From the NCBI GenBank assembly GCA_004794655.1, contig SMMW01000180.1, forward strand, positions 1 through 64,000: DNA of 64,000 nt, in the 5' to 3' direction. Position 1 is the first letter of the stretch. Every line of letters begins with the position of its first letter. A program made the position numbers and the translations under genes. This document shows, in pieces, positions 13,601 through 28,200 of the stretch. Below the pieces are notes generated by a model that worked only from the letters and a program-made list of their open reading frames with translations, had not been told where the DNA came from and did no database searches. The stretch comes from Marisa cornuarietis (taxonomy: Eukaryota > Mollusca > Gastropoda > Architaenioglossa > Ampullariidae).

Positions 13601-16241
13601 CTCACCTACTCTACACACCGTCACTCTGCATACCCAGGCACCTCACCTACTCTACACACCGTCACTCTGCATACCCTGGCACCTCACCTACTCTACACAC
13701 CGTCACTCTTCATACCCTGGCACCTCACCTACTCTATACTCCGTCACTCTGCATACCCTGGCACCTCACCTACTCTACACACCGTCACTCTTCATACCCT
13801 GGCACCTCACCTACTCTACACACCGCCACTCTGCATACCCTGGCACCTCACCTACTCTACACACCGTCACTTGTGAAGGCTTGTGTTATGTTTTACACAA
13901 GAGGTAGAGTGGCACAGCCCAGTGACAGAGGGACAGACGGGTGTCAGCGTGTCCAAGACACGGCACGTGGAAGCCGTAGCTCAGCCAAGTGCCGCCGATC
14001 TTAGGGCGGTCCCGTGGCGCAACGGTTAGCGTCTGTCGCCAATACAGTGAAGATTGGCTGTCCTGGGTTCAGATCTCGTCTCGGGCACGCTGTTCTTTCT
14101 CTACGTGAGGCTGTTTACAAGGCTGGCTGCTTCTCCGCTATATATGTATAGCCTTAATTGCTGGCTCAGAATAAAACACCAATTTCCCTCCTCCTCACCT
14201 TCAGCGACTTTACCTCTCCTAGTAAATCAGTTCCCCCACTCCCCCTCCATTTCTGCTGGGTGAGGCACGAGTTTTCCAGCCACAAGCCAGACCAGCTGAT
14301 AACCAGCGACACTGCTCCTCAGTCGAGCCCTTCCTTCAACAGGCCAACAGGCGCTACATCCCAGACTACAACCACTACACACACTGTAACTAGTTACTAC
14401 CTTTAGACTAAGACTTTAGATGTTGTTCTCAATAAATACGGCAAATGGACAACGAAAGCACACTAATTAGTTCCCAAGGGGTATTTTCTACCAAACACAA
14501 CAACAACAAGGCGCGGACAAAGAGAGAGGCGCCCCAGGGGGTGGGTGGGCTAAGCGTTTGTGTATCTTTGTCTACCATGAAGTGTGCATGAACAACACCG
14601 GGTAAACAACCTGCAGACTGAATGGTCCACACCTGCACCCACACCACATGCAGTGAAAACGATGTGGGCCTCCTTGCGACATTTAGAGAGCTACAGATAG
14701 ATGTCAGGGTTAAACAGAGAGAGAGATGGGGGGGGAGCACCAGAGCTGTATAATCAGCGTGACGGGTAGCTCTTATGTCGGGAGAAGATCAAGACATCTT
14801 CAAACAGCTTCTTGCTCAAAGGCAACGGGAATAAATGCGCCGGCGGAAATAAGACGATTGAGAGACTCTTTGCCATTGGAGCAGACTCCTTTGGGGAACT
14901 GTAAACAGTGGCGGCACTTAGCGAGTGGAGAGCAGCAGCACCACCACATCACACACCACTCCCCGCCAGCCCAGCTCACTTAAACACCACCACCACCATC
15001 ACCACGGCCCCCACACCCCACCCACGCCCAGCACCCGGGGGCAGGCAGTACCATACACCCCTTCCCCTTCATAGGACAGACAAATACATGGTTTATAGCT
15101 CAGCACTTTATACCGAGAGAGCTGATCCGCCCACCCACCCCCCCCCCTTGAACTTAGGCCCCAAATTCTACTAAATCTGCCTGACTGCAAGGTCAGCACT
15201 CTAACCACCCCCACCACCACCACCTCCAGAACAAAAGTAAAAACTAAAACACCCAAACAAAAAAAAAGGATCTTATAAGATTCAAACCCACAACGTTCGC
15301 TCTTAAAACCCTTTGCTTCAACCAAAACAATCAACAAAGTATTTGAAATGACATGTGCGGCGTTGTGATTGCCGGCCATGACAGAACCAATTAAAGATGG
15401 TCTGCGCGTGAATGGGAAAACATGGGGGTCCGCTATAATCTCCCCCGTTATGTACCAGGTCGCCCTGTTAGTCTATTGTCCGGTCACGTGGTCAGTGTCC
15501 GCAGTCTCAACAGCATCTCCTCCTCTAAAGACCTCAAGTGACTAGCAATGCAGAGCTCAGCACGAAGACACCACCCAGACTGGTGGTCAGCGAGCAGGAC
15601 ACTCGTCATCGAGACTTGTGGCATAACCTGACAACCATGATGAGTAAGTCTGTTGGATGTGGACCTATGACCCTACATGTCAACTCAGGGCTGACCGCGG
15701 AATGTCCTAGAGATCTGCGACCTATCCACCCGATGATCACAAATGTCTCCGTCTATGCAGTAAGCCTACGCTTGGGACGCAGTATTTACTATCAAGACTT
15801 GTACTCAACGATGAGCCACATCATCCAGACTTATTCGCAACCAACATGGCCGATGAAGACAGCGGAAACACGTAAACAAATCCAATTAAAACCACGTGGA
15901 ATCCTTCTATACATTGGAACCACTTAAAATATCTCAACAGTACACCACGTCAAGACATTCAGAAATGAGAGCAAGTGGATGACCATCTCTAGACAACAGA
16001 GTCCACCAAACCAGATGTGGACAGTAGAACTGCGTGGACGTGTATGGAAGGTGGAGACATGCGAACATATCTACACAGTTCTGGGGGCGTGACTGCTTTC
16101 TCTACACAATGCGGCTAAGGAAGGGTGTGACGAGTAGGTCTGATCACAGGCTGGTGTAAGTACCCAGCAAAACTAGCAACTGGGTGCTTCAGCAAAATCG
16201 TGGCAAACTCCAAACACCGCCAGCTCCTCCATTCTCTCTCA

Positions 16242-16275
<34 letters not shown>

Positions 16276-19200
16276 AACTGAGCCTTCGTTACACCCTTCT
16301 ATACACACACCGAGTCTACTACAACGACTGCCATCTACGAATACCACATGCCTCGTCTCAAGTGGTCGTGACGAGTGTTCAGAGAGAGAGAGAGCGCGGG
16401 AAAAGGTGAGGGAAGGAGGCGGGGGAAGGAGGCGGAAGAGCTGCGACAGGCCACGTGCACGTGAAGAAAGCCAAAGGGCAACTCCGCCGGCTGCTGAGCC
16501 TAACCGGTGACAAGGCTAACTTTACTTCAAATGGCGCAAGTGAGATTAAAGGGCATATGTAGAGAAGAGGATGGGCAAGCTGTATTATCAAGATCCTACA
16601 GACAGTGAGTGGGCGGATGAAGACAATTTGGGGGGTTAAAAAAAAAACCAACAACAACTATACTCTCATCACCTCTGGTCACCACTGCAGTGAGAAACTC
16701 AGGGTTCAAATCTCGTCTCGGGACACGACACTCTCTGTATGTGACACCTGTTCACAGGGCTGCGCGTCGGGGATTAACTCTGGGTACTCCGGTTTTCTCC
16801 TTCTCCCCTCCCTCCTCCCCCGTAGTGTGAAATCACCTCGATGGAACCACTTTCCTACTAAATAAACCAACCAACCAGTCACCTGATCCTGCTAATTCAC
16901 CTGCACTGTTATTGATGGTGGTCTATTCTTAATGTTGTACAGGTGGTGTATCTGTGCAGCACAAAAGCGCGTTTCATCCTGTCACGCCGGAATGTCTTTA
17001 TGGTTCCTATCACTTTCTCTACCACCATGTCTTTGTGAGTGCTGTCCCTATCTCTACCATCATGTCTTTGTGAGTGATGTCACTTTCTCTACCACCGTGT
17101 CTTTGTGAGTGATGTCACTTTCTCTACCATCATGTCTTTGCGAGTGCTATCACTTTCTCTACCATCATGTCTTTGTGAGTGATGTCACTTTCTCTACCAC
17201 CATGTCTTTGCGAGTGCTATCACTTTCTCTACCATCAGGTCTTTGCGAGTGCTGTCACTTACTCTACCATCATGTCTTTGTCGGTGATATCACTTTCTCT
17301 ACCATCATGTCTTTGTGAATGCTGTCACTTACTCTACCATCATGTCTTTGTCGGTGATATCACTTTCTCTACCATCATGTCTTTGTGAGTGCTATCACTA
17401 TCTCTACTATTATGAAAGGAGACGACTATGCCGACATAAGAGCTTCGGTGACACTTGCGCAGGTTCACGACTGCTGTTCTACCGGACACAACTGACAGGA
17501 GGGAGGAGTTGGAAGGTGGTGTCGTGAGCTGATATTCTCGGTCTGACGTGACGCTGACACTGGCTGACTGAGGTGGCACAGTCTGTCTAACGTGACACTG
17601 ACATTGCCTGTCTGACGTGATACTGACATTGTATGAGATGGCACAGTCTATCTGACGTGACGCTGTCTGTTATTGGCTATCTGAGGTGGCACAGTCTGTC
17701 TGACGTGACAGTGGCATTGCCTGTCTGACGTGATACTGTCTGACATTGTATAAGATGACACAGTCTGTCTGACATGACGCTGTCTGAGGTGGCACTATCT
17801 GACAATGTCCGCCTGAGGTGATGCTGTCTGACAATGTTTAAGATGGCACTATTTGACAATGTCCGGCTGAGGTGATGCTGTCTGACAATGTTTAAGATGG
17901 CATTATCTGACAATGTCCGGCTGAGGTGATGCTGTCTGACAATGTCTAAGGTGGAACTATCTGACAATGTCCGGCTGAGGTGATGCTGTCTGACAATGTC
18001 TAAGGTGGAACTATCTGACAATGTCCGGCTGAGGTGATGCTGTCTGACAATGTTTAAGATGGCACTATCTGACAATGTCCGGCTGAGGTGATGCTGTCTG
18101 ACAATGTCTAAGGTGGAACTATCTGACAATGTCCGGCTGAGGTGATGCTGTCTGACAATGTTTAAGATGGCATTATCTGACAATGTCCGGCTGAGGTGAT
18201 GCTGTCTGACAATGTCTAAGGTGGAACTATCTGACAATGTCCGGCTGAGGTGATGCTGTCTGACAATGTCTAAGGTGGAACTATCTGACAATGTCCGGCT
18301 GAGGTGATGCTGTCTGACAATGTCTAAGGTGGAACTATCTGACAATGTCCGGCTGAGGTGATGCCATCTCGTGTTGCTGGCGAGAAACCTGTGAGCGACG
18401 AAAGGGATGGAGCACATCGATCTCAACCATACGGGGTTCTCAGCTGCCCTGAGGAAGAAGCCTGTCAGACGGGGGTTACCAGGAGGCCTAAAACTAATCG
18501 ACAGATGTCCCCAGGAACGTCACACGTGGATTTCCCCCTCCCCTCCTCCCATATGCGTGCATGGTGTGCGGCTGGACAGACGAGAAGTTGTGTCCCGGCG
18601 AGACCTGTTTCCCTGGTCCACTGCAGCCAGACTTCCCACTTTATTGCATCCGGGCCTTTGCGTTGCCAGTCACTTTAACTGCTGCGTTACTCAGCTTCGG
18701 ATGGCGAGCGGTGGGGTGACTGGGTCCTCGCCTGTATGTGAAGGGACTGGAGAGATCATGGGCACCAGCCCCACCCCCACCCCAGGTGTTGCTGATAACA
18801 GTGACGAAACAGCCAGCCACTAGTCGGTTGACTGATACAAATGCAGTCCTCCTCACACAACACAGGGCCGAGACAGCGGGGTGGCGTCAGACAAAACTAT
18901 TACAGAGAAGGTGACGCCACACGAAACACTACAGAGGTGAGAGACGTCACGCAAAACACTGTAGCGAGGGGTCCACGTCATACAAAACACCACACAGACA
19001 GGTGACATCATACCGAAACACCAGGATCGGGGTGGGCGATGACCGAAACATTACAGAAGTGGGGTGACGTCACACAAAGAAGACCGATACACACGAGTGG
19101 TCACAATACACGAGCGACACGCAAGTGAAGTGACACTAATACAAACCCGAGACAAGGTGAGACCGCAACACCACACAGACACGGTGGGGGGGGGGAAGTT

Positions 19201-22200
19201 GTGGATTGCAAGTCCAACCGTAAGTAATGGTGGGGTTAAAGACGACGCCGACTGCAAAGAACGTCATCTGCACCCGCAGCAAGCCTCTGTCTCCCTGCCC
19301 CCCCCCACCCCCACCTTGCCTGACAAGCCGACAGCCAGCTTTGTGTGCGGAAAGGGGGGGGGCAAGTCTTTGGGGGGGGGGTGCGAATGCCTCCCTTTTA
19401 CTGCCTCCCTTGTCCTACCAGACTCCCACACTATGTGAAGGCGGGGAGGTTGGCGGCGTGTGGGCGCTGCTGATGCACTCCTTTCCCTACCCCCCAGGAC
19501 ACTGGGAAGGGGGAGGCGGTTAACCGCAAGTTGTGGGTCCACTTGTTGTGCAGCGCGCTGTGCAGTGGTGCTCAGGACCAAGGGCTGTGCAGCACGTGCA
19601 ACACATTTCCTTGTCGCTGGGACACCCGAGAGCGCTGGGCACTACAGACTATGACGTCACGCGGCTAGCCAGCACCCCGTGAGTACCTCCTTGTCTTCTT
19701 AATGCGCCACAGCTGATTTCCTTTCTTAGTTCTCTTTACAGCAATTCTCTGATGCCACCCACAACTTTATAGCTACACCATAAATCCAGCCACTTCTTTA
19801 GTCAACACCGTGAAAATAGCATGCTGTAGAATCCAACTGTGCTACAGAATATCTTTAACAAGGTAAGGGTTAATCTGAAGAGCCAGAACCTGAATGATTC
19901 ACAAGAATAAACAAAGAGGCTAAAAAGGCAGACCTCTGTAGGAATAGCACTTTCGTCAAAATGCAGAAAATTTGCTTCACCCAATATTCAATATGTTTTT
20001 TCTTTATATTGTGTAAATAAAAACTACAGCAAGGTTTGTCACACACTTGTATATGAAGACATTCATGCTGCCTGGCACAAACATTTGTTGCTGACACTCC
20101 CTCTAGCTAAAGAGGAAACAAGCACTTCAAGATCATGTTAAAAGAATGATGACAATGATTAGTTTGTTTCAAGTTTCACTTTTTCCTGCAAACATACTGC
20201 CGGAACAGGTAGGAATGTGTGCGCTGAAAAATTTACCACAAAATATCAACAAAAACTATCAAGTTTAACCCTACTTCCAACAAAGTGGGGGGAGGAATTG
20301 GTGTTTTATGTAGCGAGCCAGCAACTAAGGTCATATCAGGGCAAGGCAGCCAGTCATATAAACACCTATTTCCAATGAAAGAACCATGAAAGGAAAGAAA
20401 CTGGCAAACTACACATGGCCTAGAATCCTGATATGTCTTACTGAAGTCTCGCCACCTGTTCTTTCATGTGCTGTGATGTGAGCTGACAGAATGTCACTTC
20501 ATTTCAAACCTCACTTGCATGGGCTTTTTTTATTGCTGTGATGTGAGCTGACTTTACATGCCAGTCATGTAAGTAAACAATACTAAAAATTGTTGCCTCT
20601 CATCTCAGCAACAGATATATCGATTTAAGTCACAATAATGAACGTCTCAACAGAACACACCTAGCAAAGCAAGCATGAATTTCCTGTGACACACCGTTTA
20701 CAGCAGATGAAGGATTAGCCTTAGCTGAGTCAAATGCCTCTCATGCTGTTAGAGGATACCTTCTTAATTGCTAGCCATGCTGTTTAAATGCAATTTGTTT
20801 ATTTAAAAAAAACTCCAAAAATCAGTAAAACAGATGGGAAAAAAGTCACTTAATATAATCTGGGACAAAATCTCTGTTTATCTGCCATGCATGCAAAGTG
20901 CAGGAATGCACAGAGATAAGTTGTGGAGCTACTTCCAACCCAGACAAATTACACATACACTAAACCTAATTTTTTATTATTTTGCTTCTGAAACTTTCCT
21001 GATATTTGCACCAGATGGAAGAAAGTAAGGAATAAAGAAAATATATTTATTAAGAAAAACCTCCTTGAGTTACGTCCAAAATAGAATGCATGTTATGCCT
21101 GTAAGCCTCATGTTCATCCTTGCAGCACTTTCTTGATGTTATCATCACTCTCTCCTTATCCCAACCATCTAGTGCGCCAGCCAAATGATGCTCACAGCCA
21201 TTACCCCATGGCATCCACTATCAAAAATAACAGGTGCACAACAAACCATGCAGACTAATTAACAACAGGGCGCACAAGGGATGAGCAGAACACTCAAAGG
21301 GCTGCACTGTTAGAGATTATGGGCTTCATTGTCTGCTGACACGCCTTGCTGATCTGTCTGGTATTTCCTGTTTCCAAAGCTTACTAGCCCTGTAGACAAA
21401 GTGACTCATGGCGACAAGGGAGTGGCAGTACTGGTCCCAGAGAAAACAGGAGAGGATGAGAAAACTGTAAAAACTGGAGGCACAATCAGACACTAGTGTT
21501 CGACACTTGAACCATCATAAGTACATTCAATGTTTGGGAATGCAAATGCCTGTTCCTAGGATTTCAGTTTTCTATTTATACAAAAATGCACTGTGACAAC
21601 CAACAATTCTTCTATTTTTCTTTATTAACGCACTCATTTCTGAAGCTGTCAACTGTTATCAGATCATCAGGCTTCTGTTTCATGGGAAAGAAAACCACTT
21701 TAGTGCCGAGTGAGAGTAGATTTCCATACATTTATAAAACACACTCTGTTGTTCACAATAATAGTTCATGTTTGGGGAAGGTGGGTACACTTGGTAATAA
21801 GCCCCCCCCCCACCATCTCCATCTCTTCTGGGCAGAATGACATTGCCCAGACTATCCAGAAACTTTCTTTTTGACACTTTGCAGATTCCCAGCTCAAAAC
21901 AAGCTTGGACTTAATTTCACCTTTTCTCTTTTTGTCACCATATCCATCCATCTGCTATACAATGCATGTTTTCTGACATCTCCCAGCATGAAGAACCCAC
22001 CCATGTAACGATATTCTCCACACTGCTTTTTGAGGTTGATTATGGCAGCTGAATGTCCAAATCCTTGTAAATTCATTAACAAAACAGAGCTAGGTGAGGA
22101 TGGAGGCAAACATTAGCACATGAAAAATGATGGCTGATGAAAAAAAAAACCAAAGTTGGTTTTCCTAAGCTGTCATTTTTTGATAGTGCAAGACTATAAA

Positions 22201-25200
22201 TATTCAAGCTTTCTGCATAATTGCAAAACAATATCCAAAGTAAACACTTTTAGTCTCCTGCAGTGCCTTTAAGATATGTACTTATTCAACCCTGCTTTCA
22301 ATTTGCACCAGCAGATGTTGCCAGTATTTGTGCCAACACATAAGGATGTCAGTCTTGTATAGAAACACATGCACACTGGTGCAGACACATGCATGCTGGT
22401 AGATGCACACACATGCTCACAGTCCAGGCTGGTTCTTCAATATGTTTCTAATCACAAGGTTCAACAAGTGATGAGCAATGGTTATTTGTCAGTATTATGT
22501 TTCTACTTTGACCTGTCTCTTGCAAAGATAAACAAACAAGTTTGTAAAGATTTGCTTTTAGTAAAGTTGGTCCAATTTTCCTACTCTAGTATTGTTTATC
22601 AGTTACAATCATTTTGTTACTTTCATAGATGTACGGCAATACTGACCACTACGTTGAGCTACAAAACGTTTGGTAAAGAAAGAGATCTAACATCCAGAAC
22701 AAAATGGCAGCCTGGCACTGGGTACTGTTGGCCATATTGTCATGTCTAGTCAACCTGAGGTCAGGCGAGGCATGTCCAAACCGCTGCATCTCCTGCAGTC
22801 AGGGGGTGGCAGAGTGTGCCCAGCGCAGCCTAGTAGCACCCCCGAGAGATTTTCCTGAAGATGTGCGAACCATCAACCTAGATGGGAACCATCTGAGAGT
22901 CCTCGGTCGACGCAGTTTTCAGAGCCTAACTCAGCTGGAGGTACTGCGCATGAAGGGGAACAAGCTCCGTGCAATCAAGAGGTCATCCTTCAAAAACTTC
23001 CCAAACCTCATGACTCTGGACCTCAGCAACAACCACTTGGTCACCATCGAGGTGAGGGGTCTGGAGGGAATAGAGAAGCTAGGCACGCTGTCCCTGCAGC
23101 ACAATAAGCTGCGCAGCATATCACAGCTGCTTGACAACACTCCAAACTTATACCAGTTAAACGTGGGCTTCAACAGCATCAATGCTATTGGCAAGAATGA
23201 TCTGAAGACTCCCACACGACTTCACTATCTGGATCTTCGGCACAATCTCATCACAAACATACACCCACAGGCTTTTGCTCATCTCAAGCAGCTTCGTTAC
23301 CTCTTCCTTAACAACAATCCCCTGGTGTCACCTCCACCCATGACCTTTGGCAGCAACGTGCTCCAGCTCACTGATTTGTCCAGCTGCAAGCTGACGCACG
23401 TTCCTCACACCATGCCTGCCTCCGTCACAGAATTCAGGCTTAGCGATAACAACATCATGCAAATCAATGATAAGGACTTCATGGTGAGACTCCCAACTTC
23501 CTACATGCTTATAATAATATAGCCCTGTTATAATTAACCCTTATAGCACTGCATATAAGTATTGCAAAGACAATGGCTAATAACTGAAGACTGTGAAGAC
23601 AACAGTTTGTGATGTTTGTTTTTATTATTGCTGCTCTCAGGTAAACATTAGACCAAGAATCCTATACGTTTTGGGAAACAAGAAAACTTGAACTTTGCAA
23701 TAAAAGTAATGAAAATTGCCTTCCTTGTGCTTTCCCGGCAAAGCCACGATCATGGCTCTTCGTACTATAAGGGATTAAGTACATTTTAAAAAATTATAAA
23801 TGGCGTTATCTACGTAAAAATGTATTCCATTTATACCAAACTACAAGATTTCCTATTTTCTGATAAAGAAAACCCTTTAAATTATCATTAATGACACGTG
23901 TTTTACAAAACATCTTCGTATAAATAAATATGTATATACAGACATAAACACAGCACAAATATCTATGCCCATACACTTACAAAGTGCACATCTACTCAAA
24001 CCAATACTTTTCAATGTCTTTATCTGTGAGTTTCTTTGTTTCAGAACATCACTCACCTTCGACTGCTGGCCCTCAACGACAATGAGCTTCACTTTGTTGC
24101 CAACAATGCATTCACCAATTTGCCTCACCTGGCAGAGATATGGCTGCGGAACAACAAGCTGGTCTATATCCCTCGTGGGCTTCCAGACAACCTGCATAAA
24201 TTGTACATGGACTCCAACCGAATCCAGGAAATTGAGGATGCTCTGTTCAACAACAAATCTCAGTTGAACTACCTGACCGTGGAAAACAATAAGATCCAGC
24301 GCATTAGCAACAAGACCTTCTCTGGGCTAAATCTCTTGAAATCCATCAACCTGCGAGGAAATCTGATTCAAACCATTGAGACAGGCACATTTAACAATCT
24401 TGACAACCTGTCCACACTGTCTCTGTCTGACAACCCTTTAAAGAAGGTGCAGAAAGGAGCCTTTCAAGCGCTGCCCAATTTGACCCATCTGCATTTGTCC
24501 ATGTGTGGAGAAAGAACATCGCTGGAGCAGAACTTCCTGCCAGAGATGCCCAGGCTGCAGCTGCTGAGCTTGATGAACAGCCCAGGACTGGCCAAGGCCT
24601 TTGTTCAACAGCTGGCAGACCTGCCACAGAAACCACTGCCACACCTAAAAGAACTGGATCTGACTTACAGTGACCTGACCACGTTGGCGGCCAGTGTACG
24701 TGAAGTGTTCCCTCAGCTGCAGACTCTCGCCCTGGATGGAAATTCTTGGTCATGTGACCAACGCTTAGCATGGCTGCAGGAGTGGATGAACACAAGTGAC
24801 ATCCGCTTCTGGAAGTACGAAGAAGTAATGTGTGAGCATCCAGACACTCTCAAGGGTCGCCTCATCAAGAACTTGCACCACAATGAATTTAGTGAACTTA
24901 CTCCACCTCAAGAACCTTCTCCAGCCAACCCAGATCTCCAGAATTCTCCCTCTGCCTCCTCTAAACTTGATTCTGAAGACATACCTGGTGCCTCAGACCA
25001 GAAGTTTTTTGGTGATAATGAAACTTCTAAGCAACCTGAAGTACTTGATGGCACTGTGTCACCGTCTCAGCCAGTCACCACTGCTTTAGTGCCAACAACA
25101 ACTGGCCTTGGAAGTCTACGGAAAAAACGCAAGTACCGTCAAAATGAAGGCAGGCGAAGAAAACAGAGAGGCAAGAAGGACAAAGAAGTAACTGACATCA

Positions 25201-28200
25201 CTTCATCCACCACATCTGCAACAACCACTGACAGAAACCAGGACCAAAGCATCTCCTCAGACAAGGAGTCCAGACAGAAGAATCCCAGAGGCACTGGAAA
25301 TAAGCCTGACAGGCAGAGTCGAAAGATCAGTGGAATGATCCAACCATCTGGGAAATCAAAAAAGAAAGGAAAGACTACCAAAGGGAAACAACCTCAACAA
25401 GAAGAAGCCACTTAAGTAATGATGTAGTCTACTCGACCATTAATATCTGCTACTGTAGCCAACTAGTCCAGTATTCGCCAGATCAGTGTTTTCAGGCAGC
25501 CAGCTATGTGAGGACACGATAGTGACTTATTTAGACACTATGCAGGAATTAATCAAAAACAGATGAAAGTGACATTTGTGAAATATTAACTTACTCTAAA
25601 GTATATGTATGGAACTGGTTTGTTTCTTTACACATGCAGAAAGACACCCGATAAAAGAAATATCAGTGTTGGAATCTCCCGGTTCCACTGATCAGGATAA
25701 AGCTGCATATATTCACTGTGAAAAGTTAAAGCCTGGCCTTATATAGACTTACAGCCTTGTAAGACTTATTGACAACAGTACTGACCACCTGACCTCTAGA
25801 CAATGCCCTGGATATATCCCATGAAAGATGATTGCTAAATGAGCTATCAATCAACATGCAACAATGTGCTAACACTTTACAGCACATTTCTCACTCCAAA
25901 CCCAATTGTACTAACAAAATGTTAATGTGAAAGATTTGATTTCCATCTCTGGCCAGGACTGGATGTGTGGTATATATCCACAAATAGCATGAAGGTGACC
26001 ACAGCACCTAAATGAAGAATAAAATCCTTGAAAATCATAAGTTTTGTTGGAAGTGCATAATCCTTCAAAGTTACTAGTTCTAGAACCCTGTAGTCCTTCA
26101 CAATCATTATTTGGCACTACATCCTCTTGTATGTTGACTGCTGACTATTTGCATGTCAGGTAAGACAACCAACAAGCCTATGCATCGCAGGGGTGATCAG
26201 GCAGCTAGCAAAGTGCTAAATTTCCAAAAATGACTTTCCCTGCTGTAATGCATGCGGCATGCCAGTTTGTCATTTCTTGACATTTTGATTTTCAACTCTC
26301 GCAAATCCCGATCAGGATAAACCATAAAATGACTTATTTTTGTTTTTGCACTCCCGCACAACATGCTCTCAATCATATTCACACAACAATCACAGTTGCT
26401 CAGAAAGGTTTACACATCATCAAGCAAATTTCAAGAGTCAAAGGTCTTCGCTTGTCTCCCTTGGGAATAAAGTTCATGCCAGGAAATGGTGCAAAACAAC
26501 TGATATGCAGACAATAAAAATTTCTGTTGTTGACAATAAGCTCTTAATCTCTCAAGCAGTTTGTGTATTTTTAAGAATGAGGGTGTATTTATGAGACATT
26601 ACAATAGTATAACAAATACAGGTGGAACAAGTTTCTTTCTGCTAAAAAGGGCACAAACTGATATCAGGGATGACCGCATGAACATCTGCAGACAATTCCA
26701 AACAAAGTTAAACCCCTACACCAGTCTTTTCCATGGTTTCTGTACAAAACTGGCTTTTTTCTCGAATTCTGTTTTCTTTCAGAGCAAATTTTCCTCCTAA
26801 CATATTACCTTTTGTGAGACTGTTAACTTATCAACTATTTCATCATGTAAAAGAATTCTTTTTTCCAAAAACCAAATCTTACGTACAGTAAAATAACTAA
26901 CATTTTTTATATCAACATTAAACATTACATCAATATAAACATTGTTTCATACAGAATATACATAGTTTTTATATAGTACACTGCTGTACCAGTCATCAAT
27001 AGTACTATCAAGTTCTTTGTGCAACAGTCATGATATGAGTGAATTTAGTGGCATTGGGAGATTTTATCACGAGACAGCAAAATGGTCATACCTTTTGCTG
27101 CACCAGGCTATGGCAGTCCTCCATGTCCTTGCGCTCTATACGGGCTTTCTCACTTAGATCCTTCACCTGTCAAAGGAACTTTCCCACTTTATCTGACCTC
27201 TCACTTTTTTTGAACACCCATTTCATTAAACAGCTTTGCTGTTTCAACTATCCTCACATCTTTTCTGTTTTAGCATTACTAAATGAACCAAAACTATTAC
27301 TAGCACTCAAAAGAAACCCAAACTATATCCAACTCTAAGGTACCCCACAAAAGGAAAACCAAAACAATATCTGCCTCTAAAGTACTCCACTAAAACAAGA
27401 ACTATATCTAACACTAAAGAACTCACATTAAAGGATGCAAGACTAAGTCCAGCACTAAACACACATCTAGCACTAAAGAACTCACAGTAAGAGAACTAAA
27501 AACATCTGCCACTTGAGTATTCCCATTAATGGAACCATAACTCTATCTTGTCTGAAAGTGCTCACACAAAGGCAATAACAATTATATCTAGTGCACACCT
27601 GGTTCTTACCTGCGAAGCAATGTCCTTCATGTGGGTCTCCAGGTCAGTAAAAAGGTCATGACCCTGGTGAAAGTATGTACTTTGGGCATGCATGAATGAC
27701 AGCATCTGCAACAAGAAAATAAATCAATGAGTTCAGTCTCTGGTGTACAAACAAAAGCTTACATACTCTACATTCCTAGCATACATAGGAATGTACATGG
27801 GAGGGATCTCTGTAACCAGTAACGTTCCTAAAGACAAAACAAATTATGCACCATATTAATACCAAACACACACAAGCACACAGGCACATATCTACATGCA
27901 CTCAACCAGCCACCAACAACCCAACATTCATGCTTCAGCAAAACAGTGAAATAAATACTAAGCTCAGGTTCATAACAAAAATTGATTCAGAACAACAGCG
28001 GTGGAAACACAACAGTACAGTGCTTCCTGTATCAGAACACCGAACAGCTGATAATAAATGTCTCCTATTCCTCAACAACAGCAGTACAAACACAACAGCA
28101 CAGTGCTTCCTCACTCAGCACTTCACAATCTAAGAGAACCAAGAAACAATTACAAGAAATTTGTCTTTGGATTAAAAGAAAGAAAGCAAGCTGAATGAAT

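Noticed and set aside
12890..13876. 328-codon frame over the 41-bp repeat as a protein gene
   Set aside because: The unit is stop-free in all phases, and no start context, splice site or non-repeat domain supports it.
14008..14095. Functional tRNA gene
   Set aside because: A- and B-box-like motifs are present, but no acceptor stem pairs. The downstream body is shared with 47.8 kb, which marks a SINE.
22369..22749. 126-codon frame overlapping the LRR gene start
   Set aside because: It has no domain or signal and is in another frame. The LRR frame with signal peptide and good start context explains the region.
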